From the NCBI GenBank assembly GCA_948467605.1, contig CAOKET010000005.1:1-64000 (forward strand): DNA of 64,000 nucleotides. Reading direction: 5' to 3'. The translations under genes and the position numbers were made by a program. This stretch comes from an uncultured Mycoplasmatota bacterium. GTDB lineage: Bacteria > Bacillota_I > Bacilli_A > RF39 > UBA660. The notes beneath the pieces are model-generated. The model saw only the letters and a list, made by a program, of their open reading frames with translations. It was not told the origin of the DNA and searched no databases. Within the stretch, counting starts at the first letter, position 1. Each line of letters begins with the position of its first letter. This document shows, piece after piece, positions 63,761 to 64,000 of the stretch.

Positions 63761-64000
63761 TTATTCACCCTTTGGAGTAACTACACAGAAAGCTTCATCT
63801 TTAACTGGTAAATATCCTAATCTCATTGTTGCTTTGATTGCTATCATATCTTGTTCTGCTAATGAAATAGGTTTACCATCTTCATCAACAGTACCTTCTA
63901 ATGTAGCTTCTTTTAATATTTCATAAGATAATCCATCTCTTATACCTACTAATGAATATGTTTTAAAATCTCCACCAATAAGTTCTGCTTTTGTTTTATC
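63761..64000 (-). CDS. Major capsid protein, C-terminal part (window edge)
   Basis: 79 residues are seen, ending at the window edge. KTYSLVGIRDGLSYEILKEA and the final IKATMRLGYLPVKDEAF fit the C-terminus of HK97-fold major capsid proteins. The start lies beyond the window. Confidence 0.85.
   Translation of the reverse strand, partial: DKTKAELIGGDFKTYSLVGIRDGLSYEILKEATLEGTVDEDGKPISLAEQDMIAIKATMRLGYLPVKDEAFCVVTPKGE

Larger units (their letters stand above)
51863..64000 (-). mobile_element. Prophage (right end continues beyond the window)
   Basis: All genes from 51982 to the right edge are on the minus strand and follow the siphovirus order from the capsid (right) to lysis (left). The integrase, regulation, replication and packaging genes should lie further right. 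The left limit is inferred from the end of phage genes and the tRNA-like fragment. Confidence 0.9.

Overview
The window is a chromosomal segment of a low-GC Gram-positive bacterium. By eye it is roughly 25% G+C, uses standard code 11 (TGA is a stop), and has strong AGGAGG-type ribosome binding sites and TTGACA/TATAAT promoters. Firmicutes regulation is visible: a T-box before leuS, an L20-type leader before infC-rpmI-rplT, and an rpsD leader. The cell-envelope set (EzrA, an LCP protein, VanY, an autolysin) and the rpoZ-ezrA-rpsD-tyrS neighbourhood fit a Bacilli-class organism, perhaps one of the uncultured gut lineages related to Erysipelotrichia/RF39. The species is not identifiable from the sequence alone.

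Layout. 0-6.2 kb: an unknown gene, a HerA-type ATPase with a three-repeat partner, and a divergent two-gene operon (kinase-like protein plus a small helical protein). 6.3-10 kb: pnp and the infC-rpmI-rplT operon with its attenuating leader. 10-12 kb: a membrane protein, a Nudix hydrolase and a PP2C-like phosphatase. 12.1-13.9 kb: two paralogous loci encoding 25-27 residue hydrophobic peptides, with matching promoters, inverted repeats and convergent antisense promoters, on either side of a radical SAM gene; I read these as an uncharacterised type I toxin-antitoxin family. 14-24.4 kb: three tRNAs, a zincin, leuS with T-box, a GH31 enzyme, a nuclease and an autolysin. 24.6-32 kb: LCP protein, Rpn-like nuclease, VanY, an M19 dipeptidase, a stand-alone AAA+ protein, a flippase and rpoZ. 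32.5-43.1 kb: ezrA, rpsD, tyrS, an envelope-associated operon, trmB, a transporter, a radical SAM protein and a zinc-ribbon/thioredoxin membrane protein.

43.3-49.7 kb is bounded by tRNA genes (Pro, Arg; then Phe, Asp, fMet, Ser, Leu and a CAT-anticodon tRNA). It holds accessory genes: an AarF/UbiB-like kinase, a nucleotidyltransferase, a P-loop kinase, and truncated or decayed genes. 49.7-51.7 kb has a double-glycine-leader peptide with an overlapping membrane peptide, an HNH-like phage gene, and a small operon whose promoter spacer contains a perfect palindrome. From about 51.9 kb to the right edge is a prophage on the minus strand. Read from its 3' end it has a DUF3800 gene outside the late operon, endolysin, holin, tail, tape measure, tail tube, minor capsid and connector genes, then the C-terminus of the major capsid protein, cut by the window edge.

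Two themes recur. Small hydrophobic or secreted peptides (type I toxin candidates, bacteriocin-like peptide) cluster near tRNA genes and mobile DNA. Non-AUG start codons (ATA for infC, probable ATT for an Rpn-like gene and one toxin) occur where IF3-dependent discrimination could matter.
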